A stretch of DNA of 64,000 nt from Acidimicrobiia bacterium (GTDB lineage Bacteria; Actinomycetota; Acidimicrobiia; IMCC26256; PALSA-555), in the NCBI GenBank assembly GCA_040881685.1, contig JBBECS010000003.1, positions 114,630 through 178,629 on the forward strand, read 5' to 3'. The stretch's first letter is position 1; the number at the start of each line of letters is the position of its first letter. Below, piece by piece: positions 33,952 through 42,892 of the stretch. The position numbers were made by a program, and so were the translations under genes. The notes below the pieces were generated by a model. That model was not told the DNA's origin. It ran no database searches and saw only the letters and a program-made list of their open reading frames with translations.

Positions 33952-35991
33952 ATGAGCCGCCCTCCGAACGAGATGCCCCAGGGTCGACGTTCCGCGGGCG
34001 GACCCGACCGGCGACCGGGTGATCGGCAGGGTCCCCCCGCGCCCGCACCGTGGGCGCGCACGCTGCCCTGGATCCTCATCGCGCTGCTCATCGGCGTGTT
34101 CGCGCTGACCAACGTGTTCTCGGCCGAGACCAGTGGCGCGAAGGAGCTCACCTTCTCCGAGTTCCGCGACGAGGTCGGCGCCGGGCGTGTCAAGAAGGTC
34201 GAGTTCGACACGACCACCGGCGACATCACCGGCCAGTTCAGGACCGCACAGGACGACACGAAGGACTTCACGAGCAAGGGACCGGCGCAGGATCTTCCCG
34301 AGGCGGTGGTCGACGAGCTCGAGGAACAGAACGTCGACCTCGAGTACACGACGCCGACGTCGAACTTCTTCCTCGACCTGCTCCCGCTCATGCTGCCGAT
34401 CCTGGTGATCGTCGGCCTGTTCATGTGGATGAGCCGACGCGCCCAGGGCCAGATGGGTGCGGTGATGAACATCGGCCGCAGCCGGGCGAAGGTCTACAAC
34501 ACCGAGAAGCCCAAGACGACGTTCGAGGACGTTGCCGGCTACGGCCCGGTGAAGGCCGAGATCGCCGAGGTCGTGGACTTCCTCAAGCATCCCGGCAAGT
34601 TCAAGCAGATCGGCGCGCGCATCCCGAAGGGTGTGCTGCTGGTCGGCCCGCCGGGTACCGGCAAGACGCTCATCGCCCGCGCGGTCGCCGGGGAGGCCGG
34701 CGTGCCGTTCGTGTCGGTCACCGGGTCCGACTTCATGGAGATGTTCGTGGGCGTCGGCGCCGCTCGCGTGCGCGACCTGTTCCAGACCGCGCGCAAGCAG
34801 GCACCAGCGATCGTCTTCGTCGACGAGATCGACTCGATCGGGCGCAAGCGCGGCGCCGGTCTCGGTGGTGGCCACGACGAGCGCGAACAGACGCTGAACC
34901 AGATGCTCGCGGAGATGGATGGGTTCGAGGCCACCGAAGGCATCGTGATGCTCGCGGCGACCAACCGTCCCGACGTGCTCGACTCCGCACTGCTGCGGCC
35001 CGGTCGCTTCGACCGCCAAGTCGTCGTGCCGCTCCCGACCCAGGAGGAGCGCGCCGACATCCTCAGGGTCCACATGCGCGACAAGAAGATCGGCCCCGAC
35101 GTGGACGTCAATGTGATCGCGCGCGGCACCCCGGGCATGGCCGGCGCCGACCTCGCCAACCTCGTCAACGAGGCCGCGCTGTTCGCGGTGCGCAGAGGGT
35201 TGGCAGAGGTCCACGCCGAAGACTTCGACGCGGCACGCGATCGAGTGCTCATGGGTCTCAAGCGCGAGTCGATGGCCATCAACGAGGAAGAGAAGGAAGT
35301 CATCGCGTACCACGAAGGTGGGCACGCGGTCCTGGCGTATGTGCTCGATCACTCCGACCCGGTGCACAAGGTGACGATCCTCCCTACCGGCATGGCCCTG
35401 GGCGTCACCCAGCAGCTTCCCGAAGAGGAGAAGCACATCTACAAGCGCGAGTACATCGCCGATTCCATCGCGGTGGCTCTGGGCGGGCGCATCGCCGAGG
35501 AAGTGGTGTTCGGCCATGTGTCCACGGGCGCCCAGAACGACCTCGTGCGCATCACCGAGATGGCCCGCAAGATGGTGCGCGAATGGGGGATGTCAGAGCG
35601 CATCGGCCCGATGGCCTGGGGGGCACAAGGCGCGGTCTTCCTCGGCGAAGACCTCGTGCACACCCGCGACTACTCCGACGACACCGCGCGCGTCATCGAC
35701 GAAGAGGTCGAGCGCATCCTGCGCGAGGAGGAGAGCAGGGCCCGACGGGTGGTGCGCCTCCACCGCCGCGGGCTCGACGCGGTCGCGAAGGCGCTCCTCG
35801 AGCGGGAGACCCTCGACGGCGCCGAGGTGGGCGCGCTCGTCGACGAGGCGATGGGGCGCAAGGCCGGCGGCTTCCGCAAGGTCAAGCGCGCCGACGGCAG
35901 CGTCGTCGAGATGCGGCCGGCGGTGGACAACGGAGCCAAGAAGGAGCGCAAGGCACCGGCCACCCCGCGGCGGGCGACGCGCGCTCGCTAG
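33952..35991 (+). CDS. ftsH: ATP-dependent zinc metalloprotease FtsH
   Basis: 679 residues. Two membrane segments (about 38-58 and 142-162) flank an extracytoplasmic loop; AAA domain with Walker [13 protein letters not shown], Walker [12 protein letters not shown], pore loop MFVGVGA and SRH region [18 protein letters not shown]; then the zinc site [12 protein letters not shown] (HEGGH instead of the common HEAGH, ligands intact). Degrades misassembled membrane and regulatory proteins. The ATG at 33952 has AGGAG close upstream. The basic C-terminal tail is lineage-specific. Confidence 0.95.
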   Translation: MSRPPNEMPQGRRSAGGPDRRPGDRQGPPAPAPWARTLPWILIALLIGVFALTNVFSAETSGAKELTFSEFRDEVGAGRVKKVEFDTTTGDITGQFRTAQDDTKDFTSKGPAQDLPEAVVDELEEQNVDLEYTTPTSNFFLDLLPLMLPILVIVGLFMWMSRRAQGQMGAVMNIGRSRAKVYNTEKPKTTFEDVAGYGPVKAEIAEVVDFLKHPGKFKQIGARIPKGVLLVGPPGTGKTLIARAVAGEAGVPFVSVTGSDFMEMFVGVGAARVRDLFQTARKQAPAIVFVDEIDSIGRKRGAGLGGGHDEREQTLNQMLAEMDGFEATEGIVMLAATNRPDVLDSALLRPGRFDRQVVVPLPTQEERADILRVHMRDKKIGPDVDVNVIARGTPGMAGADLANLVNEAALFAVRRGLAEVHAEDFDAARDRVLMGLKRESMAINEEEKEVIAYHEGGHAVLAYVLDHSDPVHKVTILPTGMALGVTQQLPEEEKHIYKREYIADSIAVALGGRIAEEVVFGHVSTGAQNDLVRITEMARKMVREWGMSERIGPMAWGAQGAVFLGEDLVHTRDYSDDTARVIDEEVERILREEESRARRVVRLHRRGLDAVAKALLERETLDGAEVGALVDEAMGRKAGGFRKVKRADGSVVEMRPAVDNGAKKERKAPATPRRATRAR

Positions 35992-36009
35992 CTGCTTCCT
36001 TCGGACCAC

Positions 36010-36465
36010 TCAGACTTCGAGCTCGCCGAGCGTTGGCTCTGGGGTCGTGCCTGGGGATCTGACTTCGGCTACTGCTGCCCAGAGGTCGGTGGCTGTGGTC
36101 GCGCCGATGAACGCTCGGTGGACGACGCCGTCGTGGTCGGCGACGAGGATCATCGGGATCGCGCTGATGTCGTAGCGCTCGTGGAGGTCTCGGTCGGCCT
36201 CGAAGGAGCATTCGGCCGTCGCGACCTGGGAACACTCGAGCACCTCCACCTTTGGCCCGAGTCCCTGACAACCTGCGCACGTCGCGGACGAGAAGTACGC
36301 GACGAGCCACGACGCGTCCGACCTCGGAAAGTCGGCCCGAGCGAGCTGGCGGGGAATGGGATGGGCGTCACGCGGTGGCGCCTCGGGCGGACGGCGACGA
36401 AGCCGCCACGCGACGAGCGCGGCGACCGCGAGGATCGCCGCCGCGACACCAAGCCGAACTCCCAT
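36010..36465 (-). CDS. Membrane-anchored thioredoxin-like protein
   Basis: 151 residues. An N-terminal membrane anchor (AAAILAVAALVAWRLRRR) and a thioredoxin fold with CAGC active site in AYFSSATCAGCQGLGPKV, then the cis-Pro region ISAIPMILVAD. With this anchor the C-terminal charge would favour a cytosolic domain, but the topology is uncertain. It lies directly downstream of the DUF5719 gene and is separated from it by IE-7, whose small ORF ends on its start codon (TGATG). Confidence 0.78.
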   Translation of the reverse strand: MGVRLGVAAAILAVAALVAWRLRRRPPEAPPRDAHPIPRQLARADFPRSDASWLVAYFSSATCAGCQGLGPKVEVLECSQVATAECSFEADRDLHERYDISAIPMILVADHDGVVHRAFIGATTATDLWAAVAEVRSPGTTPEPTLGELEV

Positions 36466-36632
36466 CAGCTTCCCCGCTCACGGCGCTGCGCGCCCTCATT
36501 GGTCGCCGTCGCGAGCGACGGCGCCGTGCTCCGGCGGTCGGCAAAGCCGCCGCCTCCGCCGGGCCGCACCTCTCCACTTCGGCGAACGGTTCGCTGCGAT
36601 CGCCGCACGATACGTGCGTCGCGGCCGCTCAC
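36465..36632 (-). CDS. Candidate small ORF bridging the DUF5719 and thioredoxin-like genes (in IE-7)
   Basis: 55 codons from a GTG one base after the DUF5719 stop to a TGA sharing its A with the next ATG. Product: MSGRDARIVRRSQR, then GGGGGFADRRST, then a C-terminus ending RRERGS. MSxRxARIVR is shared with the IE-13 ORF and GGGFADRRS with IE-2 and IE-4. Both ends fit the flanking genes exactly, which favours at least coupled translation. Confidence 0.35.
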   Translation of the reverse strand: MSGRDARIVRRSQRTVRRSGEVRPGGGGGFADRRSTAPSLATATNEGAQRRERGS

Positions 36633-36633
36633 C
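36466..36633 (-). repeat. Intergenic element IE-7 (most complete copy)
   Basis: Minus orientation, in order: GTGAGCG start box; GCACG-TAT-CGTGC (36605-36617); linker containing GTGGAGAGGTGCGGCCCGG; TTT-loop hairpin (36533-36554); GCCGTCGC-TC-GCGACGGC (36505-36522); GGCGC-GCA-GCGCC (36482-36494); GTGAGCGGGGAAG; then the ATG of the thioredoxin-like gene. It contains all four hairpin types and serves best as the family reference. Confidence 0.82.
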
Positions 36634-38070
36634 TCAGGGATCGGGGATGCCGGACGACATCGAGATGCCGGCCCCCAGGATGAGCCGACCGACGACGATG
36701 AGACCGTCGGCCTCGATCACGATCACCTGATCGGGGCGGATCCCGATCTCGGAGAGGCGGAACTCCGCCCGTTCGCCGGGTCCGACCGCTCGCGCCGGTG
36801 CGCTGACCGGGCTGTTCGGATCGCCCGCCGTGTAGGCATAGAGCTGCACGGTCAGCGGACGGTTCGTCACGTTGACCGCACTGATCACGGCCTCGCTTGC
36901 GTCATCTGGGCGGCCGACCGCGAACGCCCACCGTCGAGCAACGGTGGCGGATCCGTGCGTGCTCGCGACACCCGTGACCACGGCGGGCACGGCCCATGTT
37001 CCGAACGCCTCAACGACAACGGGCGCGCCGCGCGTCACGCGCACATCGACCGTGTACGTGCTCCCGACCGGAACTCGGTTGATGAGATCGACGCGCTCCA
37101 CGCTCTCACCAGGCACATCAACGGATTCGGGCTCGAGTGCGGTCTCGCCATCGACAACGACGCGCACGTCGACCTGCGCAGCCGTCGCGGCGAAGTTGGC
37201 GATCGAAATGGATTGGGTCACTCCCGATTGACCGTCGCCCACCGGGAACGACCAGCGCAACGCAGCGCCAGTGACGCCGAGCGACGCGGCGAAGCCGCGG
37301 CGGATGTCGATGCCGTCGAACTTCAACGATCGCTCCGCGACGATCCGACCGATGCGCGCGTGGACGGCGATGGCCAGCTCCTCTTCGCGGAGCACCTGTT
37401 CGTGCACTGCCACAGAGACCCGCGACCGACGCGGCACAGCGAGAGACTCCGTGGCGCCGGGAGACTCCTCCCCCGAGGTCGTGAGGAACGACACGTCGAC
37501 GATGGCGTCCTCCCCGAACGGGTTGAACAGCGTGAGCCACTCCTGGGCTCCGAGCACCGTCGTTCCGCCCGCGAAGAACCAATCGCGTGCGGCAGCACGC
37601 GCACACGGACCGACCGCGACATCGTTGTTGGCGCGCAGCTCGTGCTCGACGATCGCCGGGCCGCCGAGCACTTCGACCACCACACCCGGGTCGTCGTCTT
37701 CGGCCAGATCAGCCACCGGGACTCGCTCCTGAGCGAGCGGAGGGATCTGGCGGTGCTCAACGGCAGGAGTGTGGTCAGGGCCCCGCAACACCGTCACGGT
37801 CGCATCGACGGGTCGCGTCGCAAGGTTCGCGATCAAGATGGTCTCCGTGGCGCGACCGGTCTCCGTCGAGCTGCCCTCGGAGCAGAACCATGCAACCGAG
37901 ACCGCGTCGTCGCCGGGCACGGTCGGCCCGTCGATCGCCGAGGTGAGCGTCGGGAAGGAAGGCAGCGTCCTCGAGGAGCCCCGCTCCGCCACGACCACGC
38001 CCACGGCAAGCAGCGCGACGAGCACGAGCGCCGGGATGCGAGGAACGGGGCGGGACGGCCGTCGACTCAC
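36634..38070 (-). CDS. DUF5719 secreted or membrane-anchored protein
   Basis: 478 residues. N-terminal hydrophobic signal or anchor PRIPALVLVALLAVGVVVA, then an all-beta extracellular region made of several repeats built around ILIANLATRPVDATVTV-like strands (compare LTLFNPFGEDAIVDVSFL and ISIANFAATAAQVDVRV). This repeat pattern and the position after a giant GT2 gene are typical of DUF5719. Probably a cell-envelope protein. The start overlaps the GT2 stop (ATGA). Confidence 0.8.
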   Translation of the reverse strand: MSRRPSRPVPRIPALVLVALLAVGVVVAERGSSRTLPSFPTLTSAIDGPTVPGDDAVSVAWFCSEGSSTETGRATETILIANLATRPVDATVTVLRGPDHTPAVEHRQIPPLAQERVPVADLAEDDDPGVVVEVLGGPAIVEHELRANNDVAVGPCARAAARDWFFAGGTTVLGAQEWLTLFNPFGEDAIVDVSFLTTSGEESPGATESLAVPRRSRVSVAVHEQVLREEELAIAVHARIGRIVAERSLKFDGIDIRRGFAASLGVTGAALRWSFPVGDGQSGVTQSISIANFAATAAQVDVRVVVDGETALEPESVDVPGESVERVDLINRVPVGSTYTVDVRVTRGAPVVVEAFGTWAVPAVVTGVASTHGSATVARRWAFAVGRPDDASEAVISAVNVTNRPLTVQLYAYTAGDPNSPVSAPARAVGPGERAEFRLSEIGIRPDQVIVIEADGLIVVGRLILGAGISMSSGIPDP

Positions 38071-41000
38071 TGGCCCTCCCAGAAGTCGGCATCGCCGAAA
38101 TCGATCTCTTCCTGGATCCGGCGCCGCTCGCGCCGCTCTTCACGGTGGGGGCGAACGCGCACCTTGGCCAGCTTGCGGCGACCCCACGCCCACCACGTCA
38201 ATGCGACCACCCACAACGCCGCCTGGAACAGGAGCAGCCCATAGCGTCGGGATTGACCGGAGTGCCGGAAGGACACTCCGCCGCGGGCTTCGTGCGTGAA
38301 CGCATTCGTGTAGCCGAACGCGCGTCCGTGCGGGAGATCCGTGTCGTCGACGCGTGCGCTCCAACCATCGTCATAGGCCTCGGCAAGCAGCAGCGTCCCT
38401 GGTTTCACGGAGCCACCGCGAACCGGGCGAGCGCGCGCCAAATCGACACGTACGGCGCTGCGCAGCGGATCGACCCCTCCGATCGGCACGGGATCGGAGT
38501 TGTCCGCGGCGACAATTGCTCGCGCAGGAACCCAGGCAAGGTTCTCGTACAGGACGAGGCCGGGCTCGCTGCCGAGACGCGCCAGGTCGAGCTGGTTGCC
38601 GAGCGCGCCCGCGACGCCTGGTGGCTCCGGTCCGCGTTCGCCGTCCAGTCCATTGCGACGCGCCAACGCCACGTAGCGAATCCCCGACGGCGCGAGCATC
38701 CGACCGAACCGGCTCGTCTGCCCGGCGCGCACCGAACGGAGCGCTCGCTCGATCACGCGGTCGGCCGATGTCTCTGGTGCGCGCAAGAGCTCACGCGCGT
38801 CACCCGGACCATTTCGGGTCATCGACCACGACAACGTCGCGTCGACCTCCATCGGATCGAGCGGCAGCGCCTCCGCCGCGCCGACCCAGAGGATGCGGAA
38901 CTCACCCTCGTCGAGCGCGTCTCCGGTGAACGACAGGACCGGCGCCCAGGAGTCGGGTGCGCGCCATCGCCCGTCGACAACGTCGCCAAGGAAGCCGAAC
39001 GACGCGAGCACGAGGCCGAGCGCGCCGATCACGCCGCCGGCCTGCGCCGGTCCGACGCGGGATTGCTTGAGGCGCTCACCCAAGGCGGTGATCCCGAGTC
39101 CGGCTGCGATCGCGATGCCGAGCGCCGCAAGCGCGAGCCCGGCCTCTGGCACAACGGTCGGCGAGTCCGGAGCCACCGCCGCGGGGATGACAGCCACCGC
39201 GTACCCCGCGATCGCCATCATCCAGGCGCGCGTGACCCACGCGAGACGTGGTCCGTTCGCGATGAGCATTCCAGCGACAGCTGCGGCAAGCACCCCCCAG
39301 CTCGCCACGCCCGCGCCGTTCGGTCCGCTCTCGAAGCGGAGGACCGCGGAGATCGACAGGTCGGGTCGGAACCCGAGGCCGAGCGCGCCAGGATCGTCGC
39401 TCGAGTCCAGCAACGTTCCGGTCCACGGGATGAGGAGCACCGCGGCGCCAATCACGCCGATCAGCGCGGCTCCGAGCGAGCGCAAGGCCGCGGCTGCGTC
39501 CCCCACGACGATTGCCGCGACCAAGACCGCGCCCGCCACGACCACGCCCACCAGTGCGCCGGGCGGATACCACGCGCCCAATACGGCCGTCGCGATCGCG
39601 AGACCCAGCAAAGGACGCCGCGCGTTTCCGATCACGCCTGGGAAGCGCCCGGCGCGCAGCACGAGCAAAGCGATGAACGGGGCGAACGCGAAGAGGACGA
39701 GCGGGCCGAGGCGTCCGCTGGCCACGGCGTTGCGCGGCATCGCACTCACGCCGTACGCGAGGGCGGCGATCCCGGCGCCACCGATACCTCCGTCGAACGC
39801 GCGTCCGATGCGATACGCCCCGAGCACGCCGACCGCGAAGGCACCCACCACAACGAGCGTCTGAGCAAAGCCGGTGGCGCCGAGGAACACCGTGCCGAGC
39901 CCGGCCATCATCGCCAGCACCGGCGGGGCCACGACGTCCGATCCGAGCCCCGTGTGCCGCCACGCCGACGTGAGCTCACCGCCCAAGGAGGCGACGTCGG
40001 GCCACCGCACCATCGTGCCCACCTGCGGCACACCATCGGTGAACAGGTCGCGCGAGCCCACCACCAGGAGCACGAAGAACGCGATGAGTGCGATCGCGGC
40101 CGGGTGGCGCATGAACTCCGCGAACGTGTCGAGCGCATCCCGACCCCGTTCGCCAATCGACTTCATGCGGACGTCGGCATGGTGCTGTGAGAGGAAGGCG
40201 CCGGCGCGAGCGCCCGCGCCCACCTGGAGCTCATAGAGATCTCGGTCGCGAACCCGCCGCAGCTCCTGGGCACGTCGACGTGCCGGACGCAGATGACCGA
40301 AGTGCAGCAGGTTCCAGACCCACGCGCCGAGCTCCGCAAATGCTCCGGCGCGTCGACTGGTCAAAGCGAACGCGATCGCCTCGACGAACGCGACCACGAC
40401 GGCGGTGGGGACCACACGCAACAACGTCGCGGCCGAATAGCAGGTGAGGACGACGCGGACCCTTCTGCGCGCGAGCTCGCGTCGAGAGGGCTGGTCCCCC
40501 GCCGCGCGCTGTCCAGCGGCCTCACCGTGACGAGCCCGCGCGTCTGGCGCAACCATGACCCGCGCACCGGCGAGACGAGCGCGCCAGCACAGATCGAGGT
40601 CTTCTGATCCCGGGAACGTGTCGGGGTCGAAGCCTCCGAGCTCGTCGAAGAGATCGGCCCGCACGAGCATGGCGGCGCTCGACACGTAGAACACGTCACG
40701 CACGGCGTCGTGCTGCTCCTGGTCGATCTCGCCCGGTTCGATGCCGGTGTGCGTTCCACCGAGCCGGTCGATCGCGCACCCGACCGCGAGGATCACCTCC
40801 GGGTTGTCGACGGCCACGAGCTTCGGCCCGACGATCGCCGCGTTCGAGCGGTACGCCTCCTCCACCATCACCCGCACGGCGGTCGGGTCGAGCACCACGT
40901 CGTCGTGGCACACGAGGAAGAACGTCGCGCCCTGCACGGCGGCGAGCGCCTCGTTGGCTGCGCCACCAAAGCCAGGACTGCCGGTGACCCGGCGCACGAA

Positions 41001-41207
41001 CGCGCCCGGCAGTGCGGCTCCCACCCTGGCCGTGGGGTCCTCGCCCGACCCGGCGTCGACGACGAGGACCGACAGCGCCGGGTAGTCCTGGGCCCCGAGC
41101 GCGGCGAGCGCGCGTTCGAGGAATGGGCCCGGGTTCCTGGTGACCACCACGACCACGACTGGCGGTGCGACCTCCTCGGGGATCTCCGTGGGCTCCGCCG
41201 TCGCCAT
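38067..41207 (-). CDS. Giant GT2 glycosyltransferase fused to a multi-spanning membrane domain
   Basis: 1046 residues. Residues 15-240 form a GT-A family 2 domain (VVVVVVTRNPGPFLERAL; DDVV in LVCHDDVVLDPT; SEDLDLCWRARLAGARV). After this come about 14 membrane segments, an extracellular domain and a last membrane segment near the C-terminus. Similar fused transferases sit beside DUF5719 and manB in many actinobacteria; the likely role is cell-wall glycan or lipoglycan assembly with a lipid-linked sugar. The start MATAEPTEIPEEV is fixed by a leaderless promoter; the extension to 41291 is not used. Confidence 0.82.
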   Translation of the reverse strand: MATAEPTEIPEEVAPPVVVVVVTRNPGPFLERALAALGAQDYPALSVLVVDAGSGEDPTARVGAALPGAFVRRVTGSPGFGGAANEALAAVQGATFFLVCHDDVVLDPTAVRVMVEEAYRSNAAIVGPKLVAVDNPEVILAVGCAIDRLGGTHTGIEPGEIDQEQHDAVRDVFYVSSAAMLVRADLFDELGGFDPDTFPGSEDLDLCWRARLAGARVMVAPDARARHGEAAGQRAAGDQPSRRELARRRVRVVLTCYSAATLLRVVPTAVVVAFVEAIAFALTSRRAGAFAELGAWVWNLLHFGHLRPARRRAQELRRVRDRDLYELQVGAGARAGAFLSQHHADVRMKSIGERGRDALDTFAEFMRHPAAIALIAFFVLLVVGSRDLFTDGVPQVGTMVRWPDVASLGGELTSAWRHTGLGSDVVAPPVLAMMAGLGTVFLGATGFAQTLVVVGAFAVGVLGAYRIGRAFDGGIGGAGIAALAYGVSAMPRNAVASGRLGPLVLFAFAPFIALLVLRAGRFPGVIGNARRPLLGLAIATAVLGAWYPPGALVGVVVAGAVLVAAIVVGDAAAALRSLGAALIGVIGAAVLLIPWTGTLLDSSDDPGALGLGFRPDLSISAVLRFESGPNGAGVASWGVLAAAVAGMLIANGPRLAWVTRAWMMAIAGYAVAVIPAAVAPDSPTVVPEAGLALAALGIAIAAGLGITALGERLKQSRVGPAQAGGVIGALGLVLASFGFLGDVVDGRWRAPDSWAPVLSFTGDALDEGEFRILWVGAAEALPLDPMEVDATLSWSMTRNGPGDARELLRAPETSADRVIERALRSVRAGQTSRFGRMLAPSGIRYVALARRNGLDGERGPEPPGVAGALGNQLDLARLGSEPGLVLYENLAWVPARAIVAADNSDPVPIGGVDPLRSAVRVDLARARPVRGGSVKPGTLLLAEAYDDGWSARVDDTDLPHGRAFGYTNAFTHEARGGVSFRHSGQSRRYGLLLFQAALWVVALTWWAWGRRKLAKVRVRPHREERRERRRIQEEIDFGDADFWEGQ

Positions 41208-41215
41208 CGGCCCGG

Positions 41216-41221
41216 AGGCTA
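41216..41221 (-). promoter_or_regulatory. -10 element (TAGCCT), leaderless start of the GT2 gene
   Basis: TAGCCT is followed by eight bases and the ATG at 41207. Confidence 0.55.
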
Positions 41222-41295
41222 CCGGCGGGCTTCGGCATTGCCCGGCAAGGGAAACCGGCCGCCCGCGCGCCGCTTGTGACTGTGGGCACAAGCGC

Positions 41296-41324
41296 TTGCA
41301 ATCGTTAGCATTTACGCGTACCGT
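41296..41324 (+). promoter_or_regulatory. Promoter of the 128-residue protein gene (-35 TTGCAA, -10 TACCGT)
   Basis: TTGCAA (41296-41301), a 17-base spacer, TACCGT (41319-41324). This is the best classical two-part promoter in the window; the start codon is 125 bases further on, with a real leader. Confidence 0.55.
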
Positions 41325-41325
41325 A

Positions 41326-41448
41326 GTGAGCGGTCCGGGGCACCCAGTGATCCCTCTCCCCGACGCCTCGACCGACAGAGACGAAGCGAAGCCCTGGCCG
41401 GATGGCCGGGAGGGCGCAGCGGAGTCGACCAGACAAAAGGAGCAACTG
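41326..41448 (+). repeat. Intergenic element IE-8 (partial, in an mRNA leader)
   Basis: Begins GTGAGCGG like IE-7. Carries the core box interrupted by about 27 bases: AGAGACGAAGC, then a GGCC-GGAT-GGCC hairpin, then GCAGCGGAGTCGACCAG, ending ACAAAAGGAG, the Shine-Dalgarno of the next gene. The frame is open and in phase with that gene (contains EGAAESTRQKEQL), echoing AEST in IE-1 and IE-10. Confidence 0.5.
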
Positions 41449-41835
41449 ATGCAGCAGCTGACCGAGACCGTGAAGCAGCGGGTGCGCGATGGCGCGTCGC
41501 TCGCCGTCGGCGTCGGCGTCCTTGGCTACCAGGCCGCCCGCACAGGCGCCGAAGAGGCCCAGAACCGCGTGAGCGCGTCGGTGAAGGACGCTCGTGGCGC
41601 GGCCGAGCAGGGCGCCCGCCGTGCGTGGGAGCAGATCGAGGTGCTCGGCACCGAGGTGCTCGAGCGCGTCGAGCCGGTGATCGCGCGGGTGTCTGACCGC
41701 GTCGAGCCGCTGATCGGCGACCTCGCCGTGCGCGTCGAGCCCTACGTGGATCGCATCCAGGCCCGCGCCCAGGCGCTGGCCCGTCGGCCCGTCACCGAGA
41801 GCAAGACCGAGACCCCGACGAGCGTCGACGCCTGA
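41449..41835 (+). CDS. Small helical hypothetical protein with amphipathic repeats
   Basis: 128 residues, MQQLTETVKQRVRDG at the start. After a short Ala/Gly/Val-rich hydrophobic stretch (SLAVGVGVLGYQAAR) the rest is a long charged helix with heptad-like repeats ERVEPVIARVSDRVEPLIGD and VRVEPYVDRIQARAQ: three VEP units about 11-14 residues apart, as in apolipoprotein-like lipid-surface helices. Function unknown; it could bind membranes or storage lipid. Strong Shine-Dalgarno, a two-part promoter and a perfect terminator suggest abundant expression as a single gene. Confidence 0.72.
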   Translation: MQQLTETVKQRVRDGASLAVGVGVLGYQAARTGAEEAQNRVSASVKDARGAAEQGARRAWEQIEVLGTEVLERVEPVIARVSDRVEPLIGDLAVRVEPYVDRIQARAQALARRPVTESKTETPTSVDA

Positions 41836-41857
41836 CGCACGTCCGCACCATCTGAAG

Positions 41858-41890
41858 CGACCCCGAGGGGCATCCCCTCGGGGTCGTTTT
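41858..41890 (+). terminator. Rho-independent terminator
   Basis: Perfect 13-pair stem (CGACCCCGAGGGG with CCCCTCGGGGTCG, 41858-41870 and 41874-41886), CAT loop, followed by TTTT. It ends the small helical protein gene and separates it from cofD. Confidence 0.88.
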
Positions 41891-41943
41891 CATCTCCATG
41901 TCTGTCGAACCGGCACCAAAGGGAGTAGCCCGTGCCGCGCCGG

Positions 41944-41949
41944 TAGCCT
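41944..41949 (+). promoter_or_regulatory. -10 element (TAGCCT), leaderless start of cofD
   Basis: TAGCCT is followed by seven bases and the ATG at 41957. Confidence 0.55.
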
Positions 41950-41956
41950 TCCGCGC

Positions 41957-42892
41957 ATGTTGACCGCGTTGGCGGGGGGCGTCGGGGCGGCGCGCTTCCT
42001 CCGGGGGCTCGTCGCCGTCGTGCCACCCGAGCAGATCACTGCCATCGTGAACACCGGCGACGACGACGTCTTTCACAGCCTGCACGTGAGTCCCGATCTC
42101 GACAGCGTCACGTACACGCTCGCCGGCGCGAACAACACCGAGACCGGATGGGGACTCGAAGGGGAGACCTTCCACGCGATCGACGCGCTCGAGCGCTACG
42201 GCAGCCCGACGTGGTTTCGCCTCGGCGACCGCGACCTGGCGACCCACCTGTATCGGACCGAGCGCCTCCGCGCCGGCGCACCCTTGTCCGGCGTGACCGC
42301 CGAGATCGCGACCGCGTGGGGTGTGAGCACCCGGCTCCTGCCGATGACCGACGACCGCGTGGCCACACGGATCACCGCCGAGACGGCCGGTGGCATCGAA
42401 GAGCTCGCCATGCAGGACTGGTTCGTGCGGCACCGCGCCGAGGCGCCCGTCGTTGCCGTGCGGTTCGAGGGCGCCGAGCAGTCTCAGCCGGGCCCCGGCG
42501 TGATGGACGCGCTCGACCAGGCCGAGACGATCCTCGTGTGCCCGAGCAATCCCGTGATCTCGATCGGTCCGATCTTGGCCGTGCCCGGCATCCGCGAAGC
42601 GCTCGCCGCCCGGAGGGACCGGGTGGTGGGTGTCAGTCCGATCATCGGCGGTCGACCGGTGCGCGGCCCCGCCGACCGGCTGATGGGCCCGCTGGGCATC
42701 GAGGTGTCGTGCGTGGGAGTCGCGCGCTCGTATCGCGACTTCTGCTCGACCCTGGTCATCGACGCAGCCGATGCCGAGCACGCACCCGCCGTCGAGTCCC
42801 TGGGCGTGCGCGCGGTCGTGGCCGACACGCTGATGCGCAACGCCCGCGTCGCGGCGGCACTCGCCCGCGAGACGCTCGCTGCCGTGGCGTGA
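41957..42892 (+). CDS. cofD: 2-phospho-L-lactate transferase (F420 biosynthesis, CofD/FbiA)
   Basis: 311 residues. MLTALAGGVGAARFLRGL (nucleotide loop), NTGDDDVFHSLHVSPDLDSV, and SNPVISIGPILAVPGI are the CofD signatures. Transfers the phospholactyl or phosphoenolpyruvyl moiety to the deazaflavin Fo to make F420-0 (dehydro-F420-0 in actinobacteria). First gene of a cofD-cofE-nitroreductase unit; the cofE GTG overlaps its stop (GTGA). Supplies the cofactor expected by the LLM oxidoreductase at 10.2 kb. Confidence 0.95.
   Translation: MLTALAGGVGAARFLRGLVAVVPPEQITAIVNTGDDDVFHSLHVSPDLDSVTYTLAGANNTETGWGLEGETFHAIDALERYGSPTWFRLGDRDLATHLYRTERLRAGAPLSGVTAEIATAWGVSTRLLPMTDDRVATRITAETAGGIEELAMQDWFVRHRAEAPVVAVRFEGAEQSQPGPGVMDALDQAETILVCPSNPVISIGPILAVPGIREALAARRDRVVGVSPIIGGRPVRGPADRLMGPLGIEVSCVGVARSYRDFCSTLVIDAADAEHAPAVESLGVRAVVADTLMRNARVAAALARETLAAVA

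Noticed and set aside
38145..40190. 681-codon plus-strand open frame opposite the giant GT2 gene
   Set aside because: Low-complexity Arg/Asp/His-rich product; the minus-strand frame has clear GT2 and membrane features.
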